Shown here in pieces: positions 27,115 through 35,582 of a stretch of DNA of 64,000 nt. Source of the DNA: Rhizobium glycinendophyticum (GTDB lineage: Bacteria; Pseudomonadota; Alphaproteobacteria; Rhizobiales; Rhizobiaceae); the NCBI RefSeq assembly GCF_006443685.1, contig NZ_VFYP01000001.1, positions 1,178,001 through 1,242,000 of the forward strand, given 5' to 3'. Made by a program: the position numbers and the translations under genes. The notes under the pieces were generated by a model, which was given only the letters and a program-made list of their open reading frames with translations, did no database searches and was not told the DNA's origin. Numbering within the stretch: the first letter of the stretch is position 1; every line of letters begins with the position of its first letter.

Positions 27115-28068
27115 TCAGTGGATGGGCGTGTCGATCAGGACGCTGCCGAGCCGGATGACCATCTTGCGGTCGAACAGATTCGGACGCGCGAACATCCAGT
27201 CGAGCGCTTCGGTCGGCGTCCAGGGCCGCTTGTACGGCCTGACCGAGGTCAGCGCCTCGAAGACGTCGCAGACCGTACTGAGGCGCACCGGCATGGCGAG
27301 GTCGTCGCGCTGGAGCCCCAGGGGATATCCCGAGCCGTCCAGCGCCTCGTGATGCAGGCGGCAGATGTCGAGCACGAGCTGAGGCAGGCCGGGATGGCCG
27401 CTCAAGAGCTGAAACCCGCCTTCGGGATGGTGGCGGATGATGTCGCGCTCATGCGCCGTCAACTGCCCCGGTTTGGTCAGGATCTCGCTCGGGATCAGGA
27501 GCTTGCCGATATCGTGCAGCATGCCCGCGACACCGAGCATGCCCACCGTCTCCTCGTCGATGTCGAGCGCTTGCCCGAGAAGCGTCATGATGCCGCTGAC
27601 GGCCAGCGAATGTACATAGGTCGTCTCGTCCTTGCTCTTCAGCCGCGTCACCTCGAGCGCTATGACAGCGCTGTCTTTCCACGTCCTCGCATTGCGCCCG
27701 GAGACTTCGGAGAGATCGGCGAGATCGAGAGGCCCGCCCGCGACAAGGTCCGTGAGATGCGTCTTCAGCGCCTGGCGCGTCTGGTCGATTTCACCACGCA
27801 CCTTGCCGATCTCGGCGGCATTTGGACCAGAGGTCGAAGGCTTGGGCTGCCGGCGCTTGTCGATGGACGGGGAGGGGGCGCGGCCGTCGGCGTCCAGCCC
27901 CAGGGCGACATTGATCAGGACTTTGCTCGCCGAACTGCGGGCGATTGCCGCCATGTCCCGGTCGCTGGTCAAAACGAAACGGCGCTTGGCGAATTCCTTG
28001 CTGGGGCAGGCGACGCTTTCGATGAACATTCCCTTGCGGATGCGGTCCTTGGCAAGCTTCACGAGCAT
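27115..28068 (-). CDS. HD-GYP domain c-di-GMP phosphodiesterase
   Basis: A 317-residue cytosolic protein. The first ~60 residues (AKDRIRKGMFIESVACPSK) match DUF3391, which often precedes HD-GYP domains. The catalytic HD pair is His185-Asp186 in AGMLHDIGKLLIPSE. The HHxxxxGSGYP motif is present as HHEALDGSGYP, with GYP at 247-249. HD-GYP enzymes hydrolyse c-di-GMP to GMP or pGpG. A diguanylate cyclase gene lies in the same window (55.7 kb). The promoter side at 28070-28160 is A+T rich. Confidence 0.9.
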   Translation of the reverse strand: MLVKLAKDRIRKGMFIESVACPSKEFAKRRFVLTSDRDMAAIARSSASKVLINVALGLDADGRAPSPSIDKRRQPKPSTSGPNAAEIGKVRGEIDQTRQALKTHLTDLVAGGPLDLADLSEVSGRNARTWKDSAVIALEVTRLKSKDETTYVHSLAVSGIMTLLGQALDIDEETVGMLGVAGMLHDIGKLLIPSEILTKPGQLTAHERDIIRHHPEGGFQLLSGHPGLPQLVLDICRLHHEALDGSGYPLGLQRDDLAMPVRLSTVCDVFEALTSVRPYKRPWTPTEALDWMFARPNLFDRKMVIRLGSVLIDTPIH

Positions 28069-28337
28069 GGATGGGCACGTCTCCGCTGTTCGGACCGCCC
28101 TGCGGACAACACCCGAGGCGGCCTCATACTTATCGGCATATTATTATATTTTATGAAAATGATTGATGCTCTGTAAACATCTGCGCAACCGCAGATACAG
28201 GCCCGGATGTGCGAAGGCCTGGAAACGGCAGGCGACATCCCTTGCGGCAACTGATCCCGTCGGAAGAGCCTGTTCGAGCAAAATCGTCTCGCCGCGGCCC
28301 GATCGGGAACGCAGGCGCCGATATCTCTTGGTCGCAA

Positions 28338-28553
28338 TCAAAACGGCCGGCGGTCACTGCCTTGCGGTGCCGGCAGGGCCGGAACCGTTGGCAGTTCGAC
28401 GCGCGGCCAGATCGCCTGGGTGTCGAGCCGTTCGTGGCGGATGCCGGTGAAAAAAAGGATCTCCGCCTTGGTGCCGATGGCCGGGTGAGCGATCGGCGCT
28501 TGGCTGCGGCGCGCCGTGTCCTGCCGGTCCTTGATCCTGATGATGTCTGCCAT
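28338..28553 (-). CDS. Small conserved hypothetical protein
   Basis: A 71-residue protein beginning MADIIRIKDRQDTARRSQAP. The middle reads ILFFTGIRHERLD, the end is proline rich. The ATG at 28553 follows AAAAGGAGACGAGC, a strong ribosome-binding site, which supports a real gene. No membrane segment. Small proteins of this type occur in Rhizobiaceae; I know no function. The 325 bases upstream of it, up to the DUF2336 gene, hold no other gene that I can support. Confidence 0.6.
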   Translation of the reverse strand: MADIIRIKDRQDTARRSQAPIAHPAIGTKAEILFFTGIRHERLDTQAIWPRVELPTVPALPAPQGSDRRPF

Positions 28554-28811
28554 GCTCGTCTCCTTTTCGAAGAAAAAAGATCGAGAGGGATGAAGGAGTA
28601 TCTCACCCTGCCCCGTTGAGGGGGCCGGCACAATTCCGGTCATGTCGCTTGGTTTTCGCCATGCACCGGGGTCATCTGCGCCTTTCTCCGACGCCTGTCC
28701 CGTATCGCGGATCCGCCCGCGAAACCGGGCCACGCATATGCCTAATATCGGAAACATCTAACGAATCGCCTTCCTTGACCATCCGTTAAGCCACAAGAAG
28801 CCATAGGTTAG

Positions 28812-28827
28812 TTAACAGCTTGCTAAC
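28812..28827. promoter_or_regulatory. Candidate CtrA-binding site
   Basis: TTAACAGCTTGCTAAC, which is TTAA-N7-CTAAC and differs by one base from the CtrA consensus TTAA-N7-TTAAC. It lies 51 bases upstream of the DUF2336 gene start. Confidence 0.4.
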
Positions 28828-28877
28828 GAAATCGTTCTAAAGTGACACGCATCTGTATTGCGTTGGAGTGCTTAGTC

Positions 28878-30050
28878 GTGAGCGAACAGTTCAGGGAGCT
28901 TGAGAGGCCGGCCGGCGCGCGCAACAAGGATGTCGTTCTGATGGCCACGGTCACGAGTTTCCAGGCGCTCCCCTTTCCCGGCAAGTCCGAACTCCGACAG
29001 TTTGCCGAGCTTTTCCAGCCGCTCTACGCCCATTCCTCGCTGGAAGCCCGGCGCGATGCGGTGGCTGCCCTGTCCCAGAGCCCCAACCTGCCGCTCTCCA
29101 TCGCCGCCTTCATCGCCAGCCAGCCGATCGCGATTGCCGCGCCCTTCCTCGCCGCGTCACCCGCGCTCACCGACGACATGTTGATCATGATCGCCCGCAC
29201 GCAAGGGGCCGACCATGCCCGTGCCATCGTCAAGCGCGAGCGACTGTCGCCGACGGTGATCGATGCTCTGGTCGGCCTGCGCCATGCCTTGCCGCCGCGA
29301 CCGGACCGGCTCCAGAAGACGGCGGCCGCCGTAGCCCCAGCCGTTCAGCCGGCGGCGCCGGCGACGGTCGGCCTTCCCACGAGCTTCGAGCGGACCATGG
29401 CCGACCTGGAGATGAACGATCTCGCCGGCGCCGTGGCGGCCAACGGGACGCCTGCCGCGGTCCAGCCGGACGCCGCCGACGACCGCAGCGCCCGCGAGGA
29501 GATGCTGCGCCAGACGATCAAGCGGCTCGCCTATCAGCAGAAGCCCGCAGCCGACGACCGCCTCGGCCGCCGGCAGATCGGCCCCGTTCAGACGGCGCTT
29601 CTCGTGCGCTTCGCCCGGGCACTCGACGGTGGCGCCTTCGCCACCACCCTGTCGGATCTTCTGACCTCCAGCCGCTGGCTTGCCGAGCGCATTCTGCTCG
29701 ACATCTCCGGTCGCCAGCTCGCCACGACCTTGGCCGGCGTCGCCATGGCCGAGGAAGAGAGCATCTTCATCCTCGAACATATCTATCCCCATCTCGCCCG
29801 CAGCGAAGCCGGCGAGAGCCGCGCCCGCGCACTGCTCGCCTCCATCGACGCGGACCAGGCCGAAGCCCGCATCGACAGCTGGCTGCGCGCCGACCGCTAC
29901 ACCTTCGGCGGGACGGAACAGCCAACGCCCGAGCGTGGGGCAGATGGGTTCTCCACCGAAGACGTGGTCAGATCCGCCCGCACCGCCGCCAGCCGCAAAC
30001 CCGTCGGCGACGAACATGCCCGCCAGGTCCTGCGGGCGCGCAAGCGGTAG
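28878..30050 (+). CDS. DUF2336 domain protein
   Basis: A 390-residue cytosolic protein of repeated helices. The N-terminal part (RQFAELFQPLYAHSSLEARR, then SIAAFIASQPIAIAAPFLA) is the DUF2336 domain, a HEAT-like repeat fold seen in alphaproteobacteria. The GTG at 28878 follows TTGGAGTGCTTAGTC, and the resulting N-terminus SEQFRELERPAGAR is the one I recall for homologues. A candidate CtrA site upstream suggests cell-cycle control. Function unknown. Confidence 0.8.
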   Translation: MSEQFRELERPAGARNKDVVLMATVTSFQALPFPGKSELRQFAELFQPLYAHSSLEARRDAVAALSQSPNLPLSIAAFIASQPIAIAAPFLAASPALTDDMLIMIARTQGADHARAIVKRERLSPTVIDALVGLRHALPPRPDRLQKTAAAVAPAVQPAAPATVGLPTSFERTMADLEMNDLAGAVAANGTPAAVQPDAADDRSAREEMLRQTIKRLAYQQKPAADDRLGRRQIGPVQTALLVRFARALDGGAFATTLSDLLTSSRWLAERILLDISGRQLATTLAGVAMAEEESIFILEHIYPHLARSEAGESRARALLASIDADQAEARIDSWLRADRYTFGGTEQPTPERGADGFSTEDVVRSARTAASRKPVGDEHARQVLRARKR

Positions 30051-30082
30051 GATTAGGGCCGTTCGGTCCGAAAACGCTGGAA

Positions 30083-30225
30083 AAAGACCCCTCCCAACCC
30101 TGCCCACAAGGGGGAGGGCTCAACCCGATCGCAGGCGCTTCGAAGTGGGCAGGGCATTGTCCGCGAGTCCTCTCCCCCCTTGTGGGGGAGATGGCCGGCA
30201 GGCCAGAGGGGGTTTTTGTCCTGGA
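30083..30225. repeat. RIME-like composite repeat
   Basis: Reverse-order copy of the element at 12526-12692: the second module (CCCTCCCAACCCTGCCCACA ... GGGGGAGGG) comes first, then a linker, then TCCCCCCTTGTGGGGGAGAT followed by GGCCGGCAGGCCAGAGGGGG. It lies in the gap between two convergent genes and could fold into terminator-like hairpins with TTTTT at the right end. Confidence 0.7.
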
Positions 30226-30241
30226 GGCAATGGTCCAGCCC

Positions 30242-30595
30242 TCAAGCGGAAGGTGAAGGACTCACCATCTGAAGATAATCGCCGATAGCATCGACCTCGA
30301 TCTCGACCAGCCAGAGATCACTGTCGAATTTCTGCTCCCGTGCCATCATCGCCTCGATGACCTCAGGCTCGACCCGCGACAGCCGCGACTCGAACAGCCG
30401 CTCGTCCCGGTCCTCGGCCTCGATGAAGGCCTGCGGCGCCGGCCCGTACAGCGTCTCCAGCCCGTCGCGAGACCGCTGCCTGACGAAGATCGCGCCGGAC
30501 GCATCCGATCCCTTGATCACAACAGCCGCATAACCGCCATCGGCAAAGACGCGGCGGGTGAGGGCGGAAACGAAGATGTCGGATCTAAGACGCAT
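30242..30595 (-). CDS. DUF1491 family protein
   Basis: A 117-residue protein colinear with DUF1491: MRLRSDIFVSALTRRVFADG at the start, GSDASGAIFVRQRSRDG in the middle and REQKFDSDLWLVEIE near the end. Such small proteins are widespread in alphaproteobacteria and have no known function. No membrane segment or metal motif. It lies upstream of the PH-domain gene in the same direction but separated by 58 bases. Confidence 0.85.
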   Translation of the reverse strand: MRLRSDIFVSALTRRVFADGGYAAVVIKGSDASGAIFVRQRSRDGLETLYGPAPQAFIEAEDRDERLFESRLSRVEPEVIEAMMAREQKFDSDLWLVEIEVDAIGDYLQMVSPSPSA

Positions 30596-30653
30596 GGGAC
30601 TGTTCTAGGAGATGCGGCGGTGCAGGGAAAGGGCGCGTCTCTCCGAAGTCCCC

Positions 30654-31031
30654 CTATCGCAACACCCCGACCGCCAGTGCCCGCTGGATGCCGCGCACAT
30701 CGGTGCCCTTCTTGAGCGTCTTGGTCACCGGGTCATGCGAGCCCGAAACCCAGATCTTCAACTCGCTGTCGAGGTCGAACGTCCCGGCGGTCTCGACGGA
30801 AAATCGGGTGATCGCCCGGTAGGGAACCGACGTGTAGTCGACCTTCGAGCCGGTAATGCCCTGCACATCGATCAGGATCAGACGTTTGTCGGTAAAGACG
30901 AAGACATCACGGATCACCTTGAAGGCAAGCCCGACCTGCTCACCATCGATCAACACGCCGTCCAGCCGCTTGGCGAGATCGCCCGGATCGACAGCAGATC
31001 CATGCCCCAGCAGTCCGTCGAAAAGACCCAT
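30654..31031 (-). CDS. Bacterial PH domain protein
   Basis: A 125-residue soluble protein of the bacterial pleckstrin-homology group. Typical strands are visible: VGLAFKVIRDVFVFTDKRLI then IDVQGITGSKVDYTSVPYRA, and ITRFSVETAGTFDLDSELKI. The ATG at 31031 is used because it is 6 bases after GGAGG; the one at 31037 is too close. These domains bind lipids or partners; role unknown here. Confidence 0.8.
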   Translation of the reverse strand: MGLFDGLLGHGSAVDPGDLAKRLDGVLIDGEQVGLAFKVIRDVFVFTDKRLILIDVQGITGSKVDYTSVPYRAITRFSVETAGTFDLDSELKIWVSGSHDPVTKTLKKGTDVRGIQRALAVGVLR

Positions 31032-31107
31032 GATCATCCTCCATCTGCACTGACGGGGAGATGGGATGGGAGCGGCAGATCGTCAAGCGCAGCGCAGGCG
31101 TGATGGA

Positions 31108-31413
31108 TCAGAGCGTGCTCTCGATGGTCTGCGCCGGGCGAGACACATCGCCGATGCTGGCCTCGCTCCGGGAAAGCGCGTTGTCCATCGTGGTCTGCAT
31201 GTTCGCAAGAGAGCCGCCGAGCTCCATCTTGACCATCAGCTCGATGTCGTCACGAAGCTCCGTCTCCCGGCGCTCGATGCGTCGGGCGAGATCATAGGTG
31301 CCGTTCAGGAGCCGCATGATGTCGGCCAGATCCTTTCGGACCTGCCGCAATTCCTCCATCTGCAGCTTGGACTGCTGTGCCAGGAAACCGAGACGGATAT
31401 CATCCGTTGTCAT
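31108..31413 (-). CDS. Hypothetical coiled-coil protein
   Basis: A 101-residue hydrophilic protein with a long helix of heptad character (QMEELRQVRKDLADIMRLL then LARRIERRETELRDDIELMV). It should form a coiled coil. The end is Ser/Thr rich. No ribosome-binding site of note and no recognised family, so the call as a gene rests on the open frame, helix pattern and its position in a run of minus-strand genes. Confidence 0.55.
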   Translation of the reverse strand: MTTDDIRLGFLAQQSKLQMEELRQVRKDLADIMRLLNGTYDLARRIERRETELRDDIELMVKMELGGSLANMQTTMDNALSRSEASIGDVSRPAQTIESTL

Positions 31414-31493
31414 GGTCAGCCGGCTCCGATCGGGTGGAGTTTAGCGCCTTGCGCGAAAGCACAAATGCGCCCGGCTTGCCGAATAGCCAGCGC

Positions 31494-31973
31494 TCACCCC
31501 ACCCGTTCGTAAAACGCCTCGATCGTCGCCACCTCCACGCCGAGCTTCGTCAGCGAGGCATGCACGCTCATATGGCGCTCGTTATGCAGGATGAACCAGT
31601 CGTCGAAGCCGAAGCGCGTCTTCGATCCGTCGGCGGCCGGCACGTCGCGGGCATATTGCCAGCGGAACGCCGATCCGGCCTGCTCGCCTTCGGCGACGCC
31701 GTCGATCAGCGTCTCGCGCCCCTCATAGCGGGCATCGCCACGCTTCAGGATCGTCCAGGTGAGCGTATCGGAATGGCCGTCGTCGAAGAAGTAATTCTCG
31801 GTCAGTGACAGCACCTTGGCGGCAGGGTCGAAGCGGCCGCGCGCATCGATGGTGAAGCGGTTCTGGAAACCGCCCAGCCGGCCGATGGTCACGCCCCAGC
31901 CGCGCAGCGTGCCGGAAAAGAACTCTTCCAGGACGAACCCGGGCTCTCTGTCTGCAAAATCCTCGAGTTTCAA
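31494..31973 (-). CDS. DUF3833 family protein
   Basis: A 159-residue protein with the DUF3833 pattern: EDFADREPGFVLEEFFSGTL, then GFQNRFTIDARGRFD, LTENYFFDDGHSDTLTW and GFDDWFILHNERHMSVHAS. The start is a TTG at 31973, eight bases past AGGAGAG; there is no nearer ATG. Homologues are often lipoproteins, but this copy has no signal peptide. Function unknown. Confidence 0.8.
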   Translation of the reverse strand: MKLEDFADREPGFVLEEFFSGTLRGWGVTIGRLGGFQNRFTIDARGRFDPAAKVLSLTENYFFDDGHSDTLTWTILKRGDARYEGRETLIDGVAEGEQAGSAFRWQYARDVPAADGSKTRFGFDDWFILHNERHMSVHASLTKLGVEVATIEAFYERVG

Positions 31974-32132
31974 GGTGTCTCTCCTGGAGTTGATGTGCCG
32001 GGGGAAACACGGTGGCAGCCGCTCGGGTTCCAGAGTTGCGTTACCCGCATCTTCCCCCGATCTTTCCACTTACCATCCGCCCCGGTCCGCGCTATCTGGT
32101 CATCCGACAACCCAATTTCGAGGAGGAAACCC

Positions 32133-33026
32133 ATGGGCAAACGCATCGTGTTCACCGGCGGCAGCGGCAAGGCGGGGCGCCATGTCGTGCCGTATCTCAT
32201 CGACAAAGGCCACAAGGTGCTGAATGTCGACTTGACCGTGCTCGATCACCCCGGCGTCCACACGCTCCTGACCGACGTCACCGATCCCGGTGAAGTCTTC
32301 AACGCGCTGTCCTGCCATTTCGACTATGAGGGCTATGAGCATGACGGCGGACCGAGAAAGGTCGATGCGGTGGTGCACTTCGCCGCCGTCCCGCGCATCC
32401 TGATGAAGCCCGACAACGCCACCTTTGCGGCCAACACGATCTCGACCTACAATGTGATCGAGGCCGCCGCCAAGCTCGGCATCAGGAAGGTGATCATCGC
32501 CTCTTCGGAAACCACCTATGGCGTCTGCTTCGCCGAAGGCGACAAGGACTACCACGAGTTCCCGCTCACCGAAGACTACGACACCGACCCGATGGACAGC
32601 TACGGCCTTTCCAAGGTCGTCAACGAAAAGACCGCCCGTGCCTTTGCCATGCGCTACGGCATAGACGTCTATGCGCTCCGTATCGGCAATGTCATCTCGC
32701 CGGAAGACTATGCCGCTTTCCCCGGCTATCTCGAAAATCCGCCGGTGCGCAAGCGCAATGCCTGGTCCTATATCGACGCCCGCGATCTCGGTCAGATCGT
32801 CGATCTCTGCGTGAAGAAAGACGGCCTCGGCTTCCAGGTCTTCAATGCGGTGAATGACACGATCACGGCGACCATGCCCACCCGCGAATTCCTGGCGAAA
32901 TACGCCCCGAACACCCCGATCACGGGCGAACTCGACGGCTTCGACGCGCCCTTGTCGAACAAGAAGATCCGCGAAGTCCTCGGCTTCAAGGAAGAGCACG
33001 ACTGGCGCAAATATGTGAAGGTCTGA
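32133..33026 (+). CDS. NAD(P)-dependent epimerase/dehydratase-type oxidoreductase (extended SDR)
   Basis: A 297-residue Rossmann protein. The nucleotide motif GGSGKAG (TGGSGKAGRHVVPYL) is at the N-terminus, the active-site Tyr-Lys is YGLSK and the family marker VHFAAVPRI follows beta-4. The second half (YAAFPGYLENPPVRKRNAWS) is substrate binding. The ATG at 32133 follows AGGAGGAAACCC. It is divergent from the DUF3833 gene. Sugar-nucleotide epimerase or lactone-type dehydrogenase are both possible; the substrate cannot be told. Confidence 0.88.
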   Translation: MGKRIVFTGGSGKAGRHVVPYLIDKGHKVLNVDLTVLDHPGVHTLLTDVTDPGEVFNALSCHFDYEGYEHDGGPRKVDAVVHFAAVPRILMKPDNATFAANTISTYNVIEAAAKLGIRKVIIASSETTYGVCFAEGDKDYHEFPLTEDYDTDPMDSYGLSKVVNEKTARAFAMRYGIDVYALRIGNVISPEDYAAFPGYLENPPVRKRNAWSYIDARDLGQIVDLCVKKDGLGFQVFNAVNDTITATMPTREFLAKYAPNTPITGELDGFDAPLSNKKIREVLGFKEEHDWRKYVKV

Positions 33027-33356
33027 TCAGTCGGTGAGGGCAGGGGGCCGGCATCCCTCTCCCCGATTGCGGGGGGAGGTCTGGTGAGGGGCGGCTCCGA
33101 TCGGTCCTGATCCGTTAGACGGTCCGTTCGGTTGAGCCCGGCGAGAGCATATCCTCGGCCGTCTGCACTGCCGCCCCACTGCGATGGTCCCTATATCCAC
33201 AGCTCAGGGCGGCCCAAACCCTGGAAAGTCGCGGCCCCGCTCTTCCCATCCCGGCGGATATGAGCGACAACGAAAGAAACCCCTGGATGTAAGGGGGTCA
33301 ATCGCACCGGTTGCTCACAACCGGACCTGAAGAGCCAGCGCATCCGGGGAGGGAGC
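33027..33356. other. Intergenic region with repeat remnant
   Basis: About 330 bases. The first 70 contain a GGTGAGGGCAGGGGGCCGGC ... CCCCGATTGCGGGGGGAGG element, a degenerate repeat module that could also act as a terminator hairpin. No gene seen. Confidence 0.45.
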
Positions 33357-33608
33357 ATGGCGCAGCAGAAGCGCATCGATATTACCAATCTCGCCGAGAC
33401 CGCCATCCGCGGCCATCGCTTCGTTTCTTTCGATGTCGCCATGAACGGCCATGTCATCTCCACCATCGACGCCCCGCTCTTGAGCGGTCGCATCCTCTGG
33501 TCCCAGGCCGCCATCCACGGCTTCGGCGATTTCGATACGACCGAACAGCATCAGATCGAAGACCAGGTTGGTAGTGCGATCACGCCGGAGCCGCGCCGCG
33601 GGCATTGA
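33357..33608 (+). CDS. Small hypothetical protein
   Basis: An 83-residue protein, MAQQKRIDITNLAETAIRGH onward, without signal or membrane segment. The ATG follows CCGGGGAGGGAGC, a strong ribosome-binding site, which is the main support. A short beta-rich core (RFVSFDVAMNGHVISTID) is visible. No family recognised. Confidence 0.55.
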   Translation: MAQQKRIDITNLAETAIRGHRFVSFDVAMNGHVISTIDAPLLSGRILWSQAAIHGFGDFDTTEQHQIEDQVGSAITPEPRRGH

Positions 33609-33620
33609 GCCCCGGCGACC

Positions 33621-34304
33621 TCAGCCTTTCCAGTGCTGAAGCCCCCAGCCGACCGCCAAAGCCACGCCGAGCGCCAGAACGAGTGCGGCGAGGAAGGCTG
33701 TCGTAAACAAAAGCGCCGCCCGCAACGCTCCGACATTGAGATCGAGCCGGAACCACCGAACCTGCGCCTGCCCATACCACAGGACAGCACCCGCGAGCAT
33801 GAGCAGCCCCCAGGCAACGGCGGAGCGTCCGGGAATGAGAAGGAGATCGGTCGCCAACCCCACCAGGAAAACGAAGGGCGCGGCCACATAGCACTGGCTG
33901 AAGAAGGGCGGCCGGAGCGTGTTGCGGGTGAGCTTCACCTTCTTCGACATCAGCAGCGTGACCGCCATGGCGAGCGGAAAGATGCCGAAGATCACGCCGC
34001 GTGCGATGAGAAGGTTGCTGTCCGAGACCGCGATCGCTGCCTCCGCCGCCGTCTCAGCCGCCTCGCGGGGCATCAGAGTCGAGACCGCTTGCGCCAGGAG
34101 AAGCGTGATCAGCAGGAAGAGGGGCGGGCTGATGACGTCATCATATTGATCGTCACTCTGGTCTGCCAGCTCGAGATCGGCATACCGCATCATTGAAAGC
34201 GGCGATGTCACCGCGCGCCACAGCGTCAGCGGGTAAAAGACCAGCCAGGACACGAGCTCGTAGAGCAACTCCTCCAGCGATTTCAGAACCTTCATGAAAT
34301 CCAT
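33621..34304 (-). CDS. Multi-pass membrane protein of unknown function
   Basis: A 227-residue protein with an amphipathic N-terminus and about five hydrophobic segments, for example FLLITLLLAQAVSTL, GVIFGIFPLAMAVTLLM and AAPFVFLVGLATDLLLI. The N-terminal loop is acidic (LELADQSDDQYDD). The layout is like the Yip1/permease-type small membrane proteins, but I cannot fix a family. The start at 34304 is the first Met before the conserved-looking segment; upstream in-frame sequence is not protein-like. Confidence 0.65.
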   Translation of the reverse strand: MDFMKVLKSLEELLYELVSWLVFYPLTLWRAVTSPLSMMRYADLELADQSDDQYDDVISPPLFLLITLLLAQAVSTLMPREAAETAAEAAIAVSDSNLLIARGVIFGIFPLAMAVTLLMSKKVKLTRNTLRPPFFSQCYVAAPFVFLVGLATDLLLIPGRSAVAWGLLMLAGAVLWYGQAQVRWFRLDLNVGALRAALLFTTAFLAALVLALGVALAVGWGLQHWKG

Positions 34305-34515
34305 TAATGGCCCCGTCTCGTGCTGCACGCTCCTTGCCGACGATGCCAGCCACGGGTCGATCACGCAAGTCGTGCAACCGGTCGCCGTTCCATTGCAATC
34401 AACGCGGCCGCCTCCGGACACCAGCTGGAGGGGAGGGGTGCCGCCGTCCTTTCCTCCGCTCAAGCAGACGACGGCCCGAAGAGAGGAATGAAAGCCCGGC
34501 CCCGCACATACCCGC

Positions 34516-34803
34516 TCACGCCGCCAGGAATGACAGGCGCTCGTCAACCCGTCCGGGGGAGATGGCGTGAATCTCGGCGGTCACCACGCCCTCGGCGACA
34601 AAGGGATCCTCCGCCACCATGGCTTCGAGTGCGGCCCGGTCTGACGCCTGCGCCAGGATCGCCCCGCCGGCATTCGGTTGCAGGCTGCCGGAAAGGACAA
34701 ACAGACCCGCCTCGAAGCCACGCGCCAGCCAGGCATTGTGCTGGGCCATCAGGGCGCCGGCCTTGGCGCGGTGTTCAGCAAAACGAAGAAACACAAAGAA
34801 CAT
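34516..34803 (-). CDS. YciI family protein
   Basis: A 95-residue YciI-like protein: MFFVFLRFAEHRAKAGALMA with the conserved His about residue 11, HNAWLARGFEAG, LSGSLQP and a dimer-fold C-terminus (AEIHAI). YciI proteins are small ferredoxin-fold enzymes or accessory proteins. The start at 34803 follows GGGAGCTTCTC. It lies 53 bases downstream of the TetR gene in the same direction, so it is probably in that operon. Confidence 0.85.
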   Translation of the reverse strand: MFFVFLRFAEHRAKAGALMAQHNAWLARGFEAGLFVLSGSLQPNAGGAILAQASDRAALEAMVAEDPFVAEGVVTAEIHAISPGRVDERLSFLAA

Positions 34804-34856
34804 GAGAAGCTCCCGAGACTGTCTGGTGAAGGGAAGGGAAGGGAAGGGATCGACTG

Positions 34857-35441
34857 TCATTTTGCGGCCGAGGCATCCGCCGCAAGCTGCTGCAACCAAT
34901 GCTTCATGGCAGCGACCTCTCGGTCGAGAAAGGCCCGGTCCTGAAACGCATTGTAGAGGGTCGCGGCCCCTTGGCTGCGCGACAGGAGCTCAAGGGCCAG
35001 CTCGTCTGCGTCCGCAGGGCGGCCAAGGCGTGCGAACTGTTCCGCGAGCCAGTCGCGAAACAAGGAAAACAGATGCACGGCTTCGGCTTGGGCGGCATGG
35101 CCGAGTTTTGCCAGTTCGCTGGTCAAGGTGCCGATCGGACAGCCGTGGCGGCGGATTTTCTCGCCGTTGACCAGCAGGATGTCGATGAACCGCTCGATCC
35201 GGCTGCGCGGATCGCTCTCCTGCGCCTCCCAGCGTTGGGTCATCATCTGCCGGTCGCCCAGCCGCTGGGCGATAACGGCGCTGAGGATCTCGTCCTTTGT
35301 CTTGAAATGGTGGTAGAAATTGCCGCGCGAGATGCCCACGGCAGACGCGATGTCGCCAAACGATGTGGCCTCATAGCCCCGCTCGTAGAAGAGGAGGTCG
35401 GCTGTTGAAACAATCCGCTCCCGTGTGTCGCGCTGCGCCAT
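34857..35441 (-). CDS. TetR/AcrR family transcriptional regulator
   Basis: A 194-residue TetR repressor. The HTH reads TSFGDIASAVGISRGNFYHHFKTKDEIL. Cys and Gly in KIRRHGCPIGTLTSELAKLG match the TetR_C-like group related to the YcdC/NemR-type regulators that sense electrophiles through Cys. The start at 35441 is preferred over 35492, which reads through the operator. Two perfect palindromes lie 30-65 bases upstream. Probable operon with the YciI gene. Confidence 0.88.
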   Translation of the reverse strand: MAQRDTRERIVSTADLLFYERGYEATSFGDIASAVGISRGNFYHHFKTKDEILSAVIAQRLGDRQMMTQRWEAQESDPRSRIERFIDILLVNGEKIRRHGCPIGTLTSELAKLGHAAQAEAVHLFSLFRDWLAEQFARLGRPADADELALELLSRSQGAATLYNAFQDRAFLDREVAAMKHWLQQLAADASAAK

Positions 35442-35470
35442 GGCCAGCCTTCCCCCATAGACCCCAACTT

Positions 35471-35507
35471 GGACAATTGTCCTAGCTCGCAATTAGGACA
35501 ATTGTCC
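35471..35507. promoter_or_regulatory. Two 12-bp palindromic operators for the TetR gene
   Basis: GGACAATTGTCC occurs twice, at 35471-35482 and 35496-35507, each a perfect 12-bp palindrome, with centres 25 bp apart. They sit between the TetR gene (start 35441) and the methyltransferase gene (start 35583), so both genes may be repressed. Confidence 0.8.
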
Positions 35508-35582
35508 GAGTGGGTCGAGAGCCTTGAGAATCGCGCCCCCTCCTGCCACTGTCCGGCCGCATCACGAACAGCGGGGCCGCCG

